A stretch of DNA of 5,078 nucleotides from Planctomycetes bacterium UBA1135 (GTDB lineage: Bacteria; Planctomycetota; UBA1135), in contig DCAK01000116.1 of NCBI GenBank assembly GCA_002311925.1, positions 47,466 to 52,543 of the forward strand, given 5' to 3'. The notes beneath the pieces are model-generated. The model was not told the origin of the DNA and made no database searches. It worked only from the letters and a program-made list of their open reading frames with translations. Made by a program: the position numbers and the translations under genes. Below are positions 1 to 5,078 of this stretch, piece after piece (position 1 is the stretch's first letter; every line of letters begins with the position of its first letter).

Positions 1-1945
1 CGAATTCATTCGAGGGGTCGGCCAATCTGGAAAATCGCTGAGGCGCCCTCCCTGAAATCTTGCCCGGGTGAACGGTGAATTGCCCCTTGTATTCCTCGTA
101 GCCATCTCCGTCCTCATCAGCCCCCATGCCTCGAAGGCTGAAATACTTGTCCTTGATCTGGGCATTCGCTCCTCCCCCGCCACTGACTGTGATGCGCGTG
201 TCGGCGTTGGTCGGATTGCTGCCCGGGTCGAGGCTGTTGCCCGGAGAACCGGCGACGAAGGAGGCGAAATTCACCGCGTTCCCCGCCAAGTCTCGTATGC
301 CGTCAGGGCCGTCCCGAAGGGCGACCGAGAAGAGAAGGTCCCCCACCCGGGTGGCATCAGGTTCGGCGAAGCCGGCGAGAGGGGTCAGGGTGAAGGTTTT
401 GCTTCCATTGGAGACGGAGATGGGTCCGAAATAGACCCGGCCTCCGAATTCTCCGGTCGTGTTCGCACCGTTCCGAACCACGTCATAACTCCGAAGGCGG
501 TCGATGTAGGTGGCCACGGATTCAGACCCGTCATAGGCGGAGGTCGGGTCCGGGGCGGCAACGTTCTCATGGGGAGTGAGAACGAAGGAATGCATGGACA
601 GAACCGTGGAAGCGTCCATGGGTTCGTTGAAATGGATTTGCATCGACGAAAAGGGGTCCACCGCAACGGCCGGCATCGCTCCCGGGTCCGGCAAGAAGGT
701 GATGTAGCAAGCTTGGAGTTGGGAATCTCCCGATTGGTAGAGCGTTGAAAGTCGAGCTCCGAGAGGGGGGTCGGATGTTGAGAAGGCGCCGAAGACGTCT
801 CCTTCGTTTTCCACCACGGCAGCGAGAACCTTGTGGGGAGTTCCCCCACCTGCAGGGCCGGTTCCCAAACCGACCGCCCGCACCTCGTTCACCACCAGGA
901 CCGCGTCCACTCCGACTTCGAGGACATCCCCTTTCTTGGGTTCGAGAAGGGCGCAGAAGGGATTGTCGGCCACTTCTCCGAAGGAATATTCAATCTCCCA
1001 GTCGTTCCCATCCGCGACGGCGGAATGGAGGGTGATGTCCTGCTTGCCGACGAGACCAGGCCGGACGATGTCCTTGAGGAAGCCCTTGTGAGGGTCGGAT
1101 TCGTTTCCAGAGCGGAAGGCCCGCGCAACCATGGGATGTCCACCGCCTGAATTCTCGATGGGGTCGTCGTTCGAGGGTTGAATGTTCTTGTTTCCCAGGA
1201 GATTGGTGAGCACCTCCGGCTGACCAAAAGAGGGATCCACCTGGGTGGGCATGAAAATCGAAATGTTGTCCCAGGTCGAATCGAAGGAGATCGGGAATCC
1301 TTTTGCGTTTTGCTGAATTCCAAGATTGGCGGCGTCGCGAGAGGAAATCGTGGGATCGAAAAGGACATAGCCCTTGCCGCCGGTGGCGTCGTTGCGGACC
1401 AGGTAGCGACCCGACAATGCCGCGGAAGGGGAACCGCCCTTGAAGAGAACCGAGTTGTTCGACACGGAAGAGGGGTCCACCTGTTCGGACAACCTGAATC
1501 GAACCGTCGCATTCCTCGGCACTCGAGTGAATGGAGGTGAAGAAGAGGGTCCTTGCGTGGTGATGGCATCGAGGTTCGCCACGGCCGCATTGAGCAATGT
1601 GAGGAAAGTGGGGTTGCTCTGCTGAACCAGAATGGTGAGGGTCTCCACTTCCGTGACTGGATTGGTGGACAACTCGTAGAAGGCGCCGTCCGGCTCCAGG
1701 TCGGCTCGGATGAGAACCTCCAAGGGATTTCCCGGTTGCAGGGGGTCCGAAGCCCCCAATTCTCCGGCGTATTCAATTCCGTCCACATCCTGGACCACGA
1801 CGAGCCTCCCGAAGGAGACCTCCTCAAGAAGGAGAGAGCCGGACCCAGCCCCCAATGAGGAAAAATCAACCTCGTCCGAATTGAAACAGGACGCCACCCC
1901 GAGGAGAAGGAGGGGGGCGTAAAGGCGAAGGCGGAGTTTTTGCAA
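1..1945 (-). CDS. Large secreted lipoprotein with SbsA/Ig-like (Big_5-type) segments, 3' end outside window
   Basis: The frame is open from a TTG at 1943-1945 to the left edge: 648 codons with no stop, so the protein is incomplete at its C-terminus. Residues 1-20 form a lipoprotein signal peptide: basic start MQKLRLR, hydrophobic core APLLLLG and lipobox VASC with Cys20 as the lipidation site. The mature protein should be a membrane-anchored protein outside the cytoplasm. Residues about 140-170 (VPRNATVRFRLSEQVDPSSV) and 425-560 (MQIHFNEPMDASTV, ending GIRDLAGNAV) resemble SbsA/Big_5 Ig-like domains, which occur in surface and adhesion proteins. Residues 610-616 (DEDGDGY) form an acidic Ca-loop-like motif. 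No catalytic motif is visible. The TTG start was chosen because it precedes the signal peptide directly; later GTG or ATG codons would destroy it. The gene has its own 169 nt upstream region with a sigma-54-like promoter. The exact function is unknown. The frame and lipoprotein call are firm; the domain naming is moderate. Confidence 0.85.
   Translation of the reverse strand, partial: MQKLRLRLYAPLLLLGVASCFNSDEVDFSSLGAGSGSLLLEEVSFGRLVVVQDVDGIEYAGELGASDPLQPGNPLEVLIRADLEPDGAFYELSTNPVTEVETLTILVQQSNPTFLTLLNAAVANLDAITTQGPSSSPPFTRVPRNATVRFRLSEQVDPSSVSNNSVLFKGGSPSAALSGRYLVRNDATGGKGYVLFDPTISSRDAANLGIQQNAKGFPISFDSTWDNISIFMPTQVDPSFGQPEVLTNLLGNKNIQPSNDDPIENSGGGHPMVARAFRSGNESDPHKGFLKDIVRPGLVGKQDITLHSAVADGNDWEIEYSFGEVADNPFCALLEPKKGDVLEVGVDAVLVVNEVRAVGLGTGPAGGGTPHKVLAAVVENEGDVFGAFSTSDPPLGARLSTLYQSGDSQLQACYITFLPDPGAMPAVAVDPFSSMQIHFNEPMDASTVLSMHSFVLTPHENVAAPDPTSAYDGSESVATYIDRLRSYDVVRNGANTTGEFGGRVYFGPISVSNGSKTFTLTPLAGFAEPDATRVGDLLFSVALRDGPDGIRDLAGNAVNFASFVAGSPGNSLDPGSNPTNADTRITVSGGGGANAQIKDKYFSLRGMGADEDGDGYEEYKGQFTVHPGKISGRAPQRFSRLADPSNEF
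1886..1945 (-). other. Lipoprotein signal peptide (signal peptidase II type)
   Basis: These 20 codons encode two Lys/Arg clusters, a Leu-rich core and the lipobox V-A-S-C. Cys20, encoded at 1886-1888, would be acylated after signal peptidase II cleavage. The residue after Cys is Phe, not Asp. By the E. coli sorting rule this does not signal inner-membrane retention, but that rule may not apply in this lineage. Confidence 0.85.
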
Positions 1946-1956
1946 GGGGTTTGCGG

Positions 1957-1960
1957 CTCC
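1957..1960 (-). promoter_or_regulatory. Weak Shine-Dalgarno candidate for the lipoprotein gene
   Basis: GGAG lies 11 nt before the TTG start, somewhat farther than the usual 5-9 nt. No better match is closer. The rare start codon together with loose spacing suggests modest translation, or initiation that depends little on Shine-Dalgarno pairing. Confidence 0.35.
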
Positions 1961-2003
1961 AGAAGCGGGTTTCAGACGAAGCGAGATGCTCCATCCTAAA
2001 ACA

Positions 2004-2019
2004 GCGCGAGGTTGCGCGC
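2004..2019 (-). terminator. Small GC hairpin followed by TGTTTT, possible weak terminator or 5' UTR stem
   Basis: On the minus strand GCGCG and CGCGC form a 5-bp stem around a 6-nt loop (CAACCT), followed by TGTTTT. This is the only stem in the gap with a T-rich tail, so it could end transcripts reading through from pyrB. It also falls at the predicted 5' end of a transcript from the sigma-54-like promoter, where it could instead be a stabilising leader stem. The short stem and interrupted T tract keep this tentative. Confidence 0.3.
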
Positions 2020-2031
2020 AGGGGGCTACGG

Positions 2032-2046
2032 GCAATTTCCGTGCCA
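2032..2046 (-). promoter_or_regulatory. Candidate sigma-54 (RpoN) -24/-12 promoter for the lipoprotein gene
   Basis: The minus strand reads TGGCACG-GAAA-TTGC, followed by C. This matches the published sigma-54 consensus TGGCACG-N4-TTGC(A/T) at every position except the last, with the required GG-N10-GC spacing. It lies in intergenic DNA and points at the lipoprotein gene. The predicted transcription start is near position 2020, giving a leader of about 75 nt. Sigma-54 promoters need an enhancer-binding ATPase bound upstream; the palindrome at 2079-2102 is a candidate site. The match is seen in the sequence; promoter activity is inferred. Confidence 0.65.
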
Positions 2047-2078
2047 CCCCCATTAGGGCTTGAAAGTGTTCGCGTTAC

Positions 2079-2102
2079 GCACGGATTGAAGGGTATCCGT
2101 GC
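2079..2102. repeat. Perfect 8-bp inverted repeat with 8-nt spacer, possible activator site or RNA hairpin
   Basis: GCACGGAT and ATCCGTGC are exact reverse complements separated by TGAAGGGT. Its centre is about 70 nt upstream of the predicted sigma-54 start site, close to where enhancer-binding proteins can dock, and dyads are typical of such sites. As RNA it would form a hairpin about 13 nt past the pyrB stop. No T tract follows on the minus strand, which argues against a standard rho-independent terminator. Confidence 0.6.
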
Positions 2103-2114
2103 TTTATCGCACGG
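2097..2114. repeat. Overlapping 6-bp inverted repeat abutting the pyrB stop codon
   Basis: CCGTGC and GCACGG flank the loop TTTATC. The stem begins at the base next to the pyrB stop codon. It shares its CCGTGC arm (2097-2102) with the neighbouring 8-bp dyad, so only one of the two hairpins can form at a time in RNA. In DNA terms this gives three GCACGG half-sites: forward at 2079, reverse at 2097 and forward at 2109, with the two forward copies exactly 30 bp apart. Confidence 0.55.
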
Positions 2115-3431
2115 TCACCCACCCCAGGCGAATCCAGCCACTTCCGCTTGTTCCCGGGCGAGAAATGGCTTCAGGTTTTCAGCCCGAATTTTCTCCGCGC
2201 TTGCCGAATGAAGTGGGTGGACCCTGCGGGTCGAAAGACAGCCCACATATTCGGCCGGAAGAGATGAATCGCAGAAGGCGCACAAAAAGGAGCGGGGCCT
2301 CTTCCCCACGACCCGCCATGGAGAGGGAATGCCCTCCTCCAGGGTGATGCAGTTGGGATTGGGGCAGGGCCCCAAGCCATGCTCCACTTCTCCGGCGGGC
2401 ATGGGCGTCACGGCTGGAAGTGGCCAGGCGTCTTCGCGCAGCAGAGCCAGGAAAATCGCCTGCCGAACCACGGGCCCGAACCGGGCCTGATTGAAGCATC
2501 GCATGCGAGGGTCGCCATCCAGCGACTCGGGAAGCTCTCCCCTGCGCGGAAGAGGATGAAGGAGAAGGCACTTGGAAAGGAGGGGGTCCTCCATGCGCGC
2601 GGGGTTCACCCCGGGGTAGGACCCGCGTTCCTGGCGGGCGCCTCTCTCTTCCTGGAGCCGCGTGAGATAGAGGGCGTCCAGGCTGCTGATTTCGGAAGGA
2701 CCACCTTGAAAGAGCTGACCCTGGATGAAGCTTCGAGGTTCGAGAAGCCAAGCTTCGGAGGACCCCGTCCAACCGGGAATCAGCGCGTGGCTGACGGGTC
2801 GGCGACGGTAATCGAACCGGGAGAGGATTCTTTCCTCGAGGCCTCCCTCCCAAGCCAAGCCGGGACCAGGAAGAAGGAGAATGCTGGCGCCGGAAGCAGC
2901 GAGACCCCAGGTCAGGGAACGGGCGGTGCGACCATGACGCAGATCCCCCAGGATTCCGACCACCTTGCCTTCGAAGGTTCCCCATTCCTTGCGCATGGTG
3001 TGCAAATCCACCAGCGTCTGGGTTGGATGACCGAGCCGACCATCTCCAGCGTTCACCACCGGGACGCCGGTGGATTGAGCCGCCAACCTGGATGCTCCGT
3101 CCTTGGAATGCCGCCACACCAGCAGGTCGGCGTAGCCGCCCAGGACCTTCGCTGAATCGCTAAGGGATTCCCCCTTGGCCCGGCTGGTGGATCCGGCATC
3201 GGCCACGGTGATGACTCCTGCTCCTAGACGCAGGGCGGCGGCTTCGAAGGAAAGGCGGGTCCGAGTGGAAGGTTCCTCGAAGACGGTCGCGATGACCTTT
3301 CCCTTCAAGGCGTCCTCGAACTCCTCGGGATGGCTTTCCAGCTGGGCGACGCGCTCAAAAAACGCATCCAGAAAGGCCGGATGAAAGGTCTCGGCCGAGT
3401 GGATGCCATCCAAGACAGGAAGGAGCTCCAT
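2115..3431 (-). CDS. pyrB: Aspartate carbamoyltransferase catalytic chain fused to a PyrI-type zinc domain
   Basis: Catalyses carbamoyl phosphate + L-aspartate to N-carbamoyl-L-aspartate, the first committed step of pyrimidine synthesis, in the cytoplasm. From the ATG at 3431 the protein has 438 residues. Residues 1-150 are the carbamoyl phosphate domain: STRTR at 55-59, Lys86 in AKGES, Arg107 in WRH and His135 in GHPTQ. Residues 150-335 are the aspartate domain: DLRHGRT at 163-169, TRLQEER at 257-263 and HPLPR at 292-296. All the usual active-site residues are therefore present. Residues 353-392 carry CPNPNC and CAFC, the zinc-cysteine pattern of PyrI, with no allosteric domain between. A tail of about 45 residues follows. 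The aspartate domain seems about 20 residues longer than in E. coli PyrB. An in-frame GTG at 3455 is possible, but the ATG has AGGG 5 nt upstream and fits the family N-terminus better. It lies 39 nt after the GTPase gene, probably in the same operon. Confidence 0.95.
   Translation of the reverse strand: MELLPVLDGIHSAETFHPAFLDAFFERVAQLESHPEEFEDALKGKVIATVFEEPSTRTRLSFEAAALRLGAGVITVADAGSTSRAKGESLSDSAKVLGGYADLLVWRHSKDGASRLAAQSTGVPVVNAGDGRLGHPTQTLVDLHTMRKEWGTFEGKVVGILGDLRHGRTARSLTWGLAASGASILLLPGPGLAWEGGLEERILSRFDYRRRPVSHALIPGWTGSSEAWLLEPRSFIQGQLFQGGPSEISSLDALYLTRLQEERGARQERGSYPGVNPARMEDPLLSKCLLLHPLPRRGELPESLDGDPRMRCFNQARFGPVVRQAIFLALLREDAWPLPAVTPMPAGEVEHGLGPCPNPNCITLEEGIPSPWRVVGKRPRSFLCAFCDSSLPAEYVGCLSTRRVHPLHSASAEKIRAENLKPFLAREQAEVAGFAWGG
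2256..2375 (-). other. PyrI-like four-cysteine zinc-binding module within PyrB
   Basis: Cys356 and Cys361 (CX4C, CPNPNC) and Cys384 and Cys387 (CX2C, CAFC) are separated by 22 residues. E. coli PyrI has CX4C-X23-CX2C with the similar text CPNSNCI and CKYC. In E. coli this domain binds zinc and contacts the catalytic chains; the separate N-terminal PyrI domain binds ATP, CTP and UTP. Only about 20 residues lie between the end of the catalytic fold and Cys356, too few for that effector domain. Confidence 0.85.
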
Positions 3432-3436
3432 CGCGA

Positions 3437-3440
3437 CCCT
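3437..3440 (-). promoter_or_regulatory. Short Shine-Dalgarno candidate deciding the pyrB start
   Basis: AGGG lies 5 nt before the ATG at 3431. The alternative GTG at 3455 has no purine-rich match in front of it, and its eight extra residues (MAVSCRVA) do not resemble the family N-terminus. This supports the ATG. Confidence 0.45.
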
Positions 3441-3470
3441 ACAGGATACCGCCACTCTGAGGGTTTCGCT

Positions 3471-4511
3471 TCAGGCCCCTTCAGCCCATTCTGCGAGGGC
3501 GGCTCGAAAAGAGGCGGCCAGGGGGATTTCAGCCGGGTCGCGGGGAAGGGGACCCATGGAATCCAGGATGCCTGCCTCCAATTTCCGGACCATGGTCGGG
3601 CCCTCCTCGAGAGCCGAACCCGCGCAAAGGACGGGCCCTGGGGGAGTCCAGGACTCGCCGAGGTCGGTTCTGTTCAGGACCAGGAACTCATCGGCCCCCT
3701 CTCCCCCCTCCCCCTCCTCCCACGGGACTCTGGAAGATGTGGACGCATCCAAGACCCAGATGATGCGCCAGGCATTCTTCAAAGCGGAGCGGCTTCGAGC
3801 CACGGCCATCGCGTCATCCCCGGAAGCTTCCTTCCAGAAACCGGCGGTGTCCACCAGCCGAACCGCGAAGGCGTCCCCTCCCTTTCCGAGTAGAACTTCG
3901 GCCTCGACGCAATCCCGAGTCGTTCCGGGGTGAGGGGACACCACCACCCTGCTTCCCCCCAACCAAGCGTTGAACAAGGTGGACTTGCCTCCGTTGGGAG
4001 GGCCTGCCAGGACGACGCTCGGAGGCGACTCGAGGACGTCCACCCACGGGGAGTGACCGAGGATGCGCCGTGCCTCATTCCGCCTTTCCTCCAACGGCAA
4101 CTCCCCCACTCTTTCCATGAGAATTTCGGACTTCCGGTCGGCCACCGCGCCCCACGCTCGGGCGGCAAGGGGGGAGGATGCATGAAGGAAACGCCCCTCC
4201 GCCTCCGTCGTTTTTGGCGACGAAGCCTGCCAACCCATGGACTCCAGATGCAGGGTGAGGGCTTCCTTCAATCCCGCGCCCCCGTGAAGATGCAATTCAA
4301 CCCGGGAATTCGAGCCGGACGCGCGAACCCACAGAAGGCCCTGGTCCAATCCCTCTCCACCTTGGGATTTCAGGGTGATCGCTGAAAAGGAGCCGGCCTT
4401 GGGAAGTCCCTTCTTCCCGAGAGCATTCGCCACATCCGCCTCCGAACCCTCCAGCTCCCAAATGGAAAGTGCGCCGGCTCCCGAGGCACTGAGCAGACGA
4501 AAGGAGGGCAT
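3471..4511 (-). CDS. Shortened MnmE/TrmE-like potassium-type GTPase lacking the C-terminal CxGK motif
   Basis: The protein has 346 residues; true MnmE has about 450. Residues 1-95 resemble the MnmE N-terminal folate-binding domain (SASGAGALSIWELEG and VELHLHGGAGLKEAL, compare HGG in MnmE). The following PGEF...RAFLN helical motif is not recognisable. The G domain has G1 GPPNGGKST (170-178), G2 GTTRD (196-200), G3 DTAG (221-224), G4 NRTD (280-283, Arg in place of the usual Lys) and G5 GSA (298-300). Asn173 in the P-loop is the residue that coordinates potassium in MnmE-type GTPases. The C-terminal helical part and CxGK motif, needed in MnmE for uridine-34 modification of tRNA, are absent. It may be a diverged MnmE or a paralogue with another job, so no symbol is given. 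The ATG at 4511 overlaps the coaX stop and begins just where family similarity starts; a start at 4568 would add 19 unrelated residues inside coaX. Confidence 0.85.
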   Translation of the reverse strand: MPSFRLLSASGAGALSIWELEGSEADVANALGKKGLPKAGSFSAITLKSQGGEGLDQGLLWVRASGSNSRVELHLHGGAGLKEALTLHLESMGWQASSPKTTEAEGRFLHASSPLAARAWGAVADRKSEILMERVGELPLEERRNEARRILGHSPWVDVLESPPSVVLAGPPNGGKSTLFNAWLGGSRVVVSPHPGTTRDCVEAEVLLGKGGDAFAVRLVDTAGFWKEASGDDAMAVARSRSALKNAWRIIWVLDASTSSRVPWEEGEGGEGADEFLVLNRTDLGESWTPPGPVLCAGSALEEGPTMVRKLEAGILDSMGPLPRDPAEIPLAASFRAALAEWAEGA

Positions 4512-4513
4512 CA
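4509..4513 (-). promoter_or_regulatory. TGATG stop/start overlap coupling coaX to the GTPase gene
   Basis: The coaX TGA (4511-4513) and the GTPase ATG (4509-4511) share one base. Such overlaps usually allow ribosomes finishing one gene to start the next. No strong Shine-Dalgarno precedes this ATG, which fits translational coupling. Confidence 0.7.
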
Positions 4514-4960
4514 CGAACCGGGAATCCAGGACAGGCCTTCCAAAACCAGGTGGTCGGCCCGTTTCCATGCATTCGCCATGTGTTCTTCAATGGCGGCCGC
4601 TCCCCCACCGGTGAGGAATCGTCCAGGAAAAGGGCCGTGGTCCTTCTCCCATCGGTCGGCGAGACCTTCCAGGGCACAAGAAAGGGCGACGTGGATTCCA
4701 GCCCTCAAGCTTGCCGGGGTCGTGTCCGGGATGCCCGGAATCGTTCCCGAAGGTGCGGGTTCTCCCAAGTGCGGGCAGGCGACCTCGAGCCCCTGCTCCA
4801 GCACGGTCAAACCGGGGCCGATGGCTCCGCCCAGAAAATCACCTGCTTTGCCGACGGCATCCAAGGTCCAGGCCGTGCCGATGTCCGCCACGAGGACCGG
4901 GTTCCCCGCCCTGCGCCAGGCTGCGTGCCCGGCGAGAATGCGGTCGGAACCCGTCCCCGG
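4511..4960 (-). CDS. coaX: Type III pantothenate kinase, N-terminal part lost in low-quality sequence
   Basis: Type III pantothenate kinase phosphorylates pantothenate with ATP, the first step of CoA synthesis, in the cytoplasm. The last 149 residues are readable. Landmarks, numbered from the first reliable residue, are GSDR at 4-7 (the family's GADR motif with a conserved Asp), VADIGTAWTLD at 24-34 (family D-x-GTA-x-T-x-D), GGAIGPGL at 44-51, TTPASLRAG at 80-88 and LTGGGA at 116-121 (nucleotide-binding LTGG type). The family is about 250 residues long, so roughly 100 N-terminal residues are missing. The frame stays open into the G/C-only tract, but the residues encoded there are meaningless, so the boundary at 4960 is a quality limit and not a start codon. 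A GTG at 4891 would remove the GSDR motif and is not the start. First visible gene of a probable coaX-GTPase-pyrB unit. Confidence 0.9.
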   Translation of the reverse strand, partial: PGTGSDRILAGHAAWRRAGNPVLVADIGTAWTLDAVGKAGDFLGGAIGPGLTVLEQGLEVACPHLGEPAPSGTIPGIPDTTPASLRAGIHVALSCALEGLADRWEKDHGPFPGRFLTGGGAAAIEEHMANAWKRADHLVLEGLSWIPGS

Positions 4961-5078
4961 GCCCCCCCCGGGGGAGGGGGAGGGGGGGGGGCCCCGGGGG
5001 GAGGAGGAGGCGCCCCCCCCCCCCCGGGGGGGGAACCCCCCCCCCCCGGGGGGGGAGAACCCCCCCCCGGGGGGGGGG
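4955..5078. other. G/C homopolymer tract, probable sequencing or assembly artefact
   Basis: These 124 bases contain no T and only ten A. The rest alternates between runs of G and runs of C. The tract starts inside the conserved part of coaX and gives runs of Gly and Pro in every frame, unlike any pantothenate kinase. It reaches the window end, as expected for a corrupted contig terminus. No biological feature should be called here. Confidence 0.85.

Noticed and set aside
68..748. 226-codon plus-strand open frame
   Set aside because: Antisense to the lipoprotein gene. It has Gly/Arg-rich composition typical of mirror frames at high GC and no recognisable motif.
889..1869. 326-codon minus-strand open frame and its companion at 385-849
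   Set aside because: Both lie in a different frame over the lipoprotein gene. Their translations are rich in Arg, Ser, Pro and Trp with no domain pattern, while the competing frame stays open for 648 codons and begins with a proper lipoprotein signal peptide.
1951..2211. Plus-strand open frame crossing the gap between pyrB and the lipoprotein gene
   Set aside because: Starts at a TTG, has no ribosome binding site, overlaps the pyrB 3' end and runs through the inverted repeats and promoter signal on the opposite strand. No protein-like pattern is visible.
2379..3155. 258-codon plus-strand open frame
   Set aside because: Lies wholly antisense to the conserved catalytic part of pyrB, and its translation resembles no family.
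3432..3455. GTG at 3455 as the pyrB start
   Set aside because: Adds eight residues without family similarity and lacks an upstream Shine-Dalgarno, while the ATG at 3431 has AGGG at good spacing.
4512..4568. ATG at 4568 as the GTPase start
   Set aside because: Would overlap coaX by 58 nt and add 19 unrelated residues. The ATG at 4511 overlaps the coaX stop by one base, the common coupled arrangement.
4955..5078. Possible G-quadruplex or GC-rich regulatory element
   Set aside because: G runs could form quadruplexes in principle, but the tract interrupts conserved coaX coding sequence and has no T, so an artefact is far more likely.
1..5078. CRISPR arrays, tRNA or rRNA genes, insertion sequences, phage or defence genes
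   Set aside because: No regularly spaced repeats, no tRNA-like cloverleaf or rRNA text, no transposase or integrase motifs and no target-site duplications were seen on either strand.

Overview
The window is a GC-rich bacterial fragment in which every gene I can support lies on the minus strand, so it reads biologically from right to left: coaX (partial) > MnmE-like GTPase > pyrB with a fused zinc domain > intergenic region with a candidate sigma-54 promoter > a large lipoprotein that runs off the left edge. Dense open frames on the plus strand are mirror images of these genes, as expected at high GC. The mix of a large secreted lipoprotein with SbsA/Ig-like segments, a shortened MnmE-like protein and type III pantothenate kinase suggests a Planctomycetota-like or similar environmental lineage. 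That placement is inference, not proof.

Right part (2115-4960): coaX and the GTPase gene overlap in a TGATG stop/start, and pyrB follows after about 40 nt, so the three probably form one transcription unit for CoA synthesis, a GTPase of uncertain role and pyrimidine synthesis. The pyrB product is unusual. A full catalytic chain with all the expected active-site residues is followed almost at once by a four-cysteine module matching the zinc domain of the regulatory chain PyrI, while PyrI's nucleotide-binding allosteric domain is absent. The GTPase keeps the MnmE G1-G3 signatures, including the P-loop Asn, but is about 100 residues short and lacks the C-terminal CxGK motif that MnmE needs for tRNA modification.

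Middle (1946-2114): the 169 nt gap holds a cluster of inverted repeats just past pyrB and, nearer the lipoprotein gene, a nearly perfect sigma-54 promoter (TGGCACG-N4-TTGC, GG-N10-GC) pointing at the lipoprotein gene. The palindrome sits about 60-80 nt upstream of the predicted start site, where an enhancer-binding activator could bind. This is the most notable regulatory signal in the window.

Left part (1-1945): an uninterrupted 648-codon frame with a TTG start, a lipoprotein signal peptide and two SbsA/Big_5-like segments. It is open at the window edge.

Right edge (about 4955-5078): blocks of poly-G and poly-C with no T at all on the plus strand. This looks like a sequencing or assembly artefact at a contig end and it cuts off the N-terminal part of coaX.
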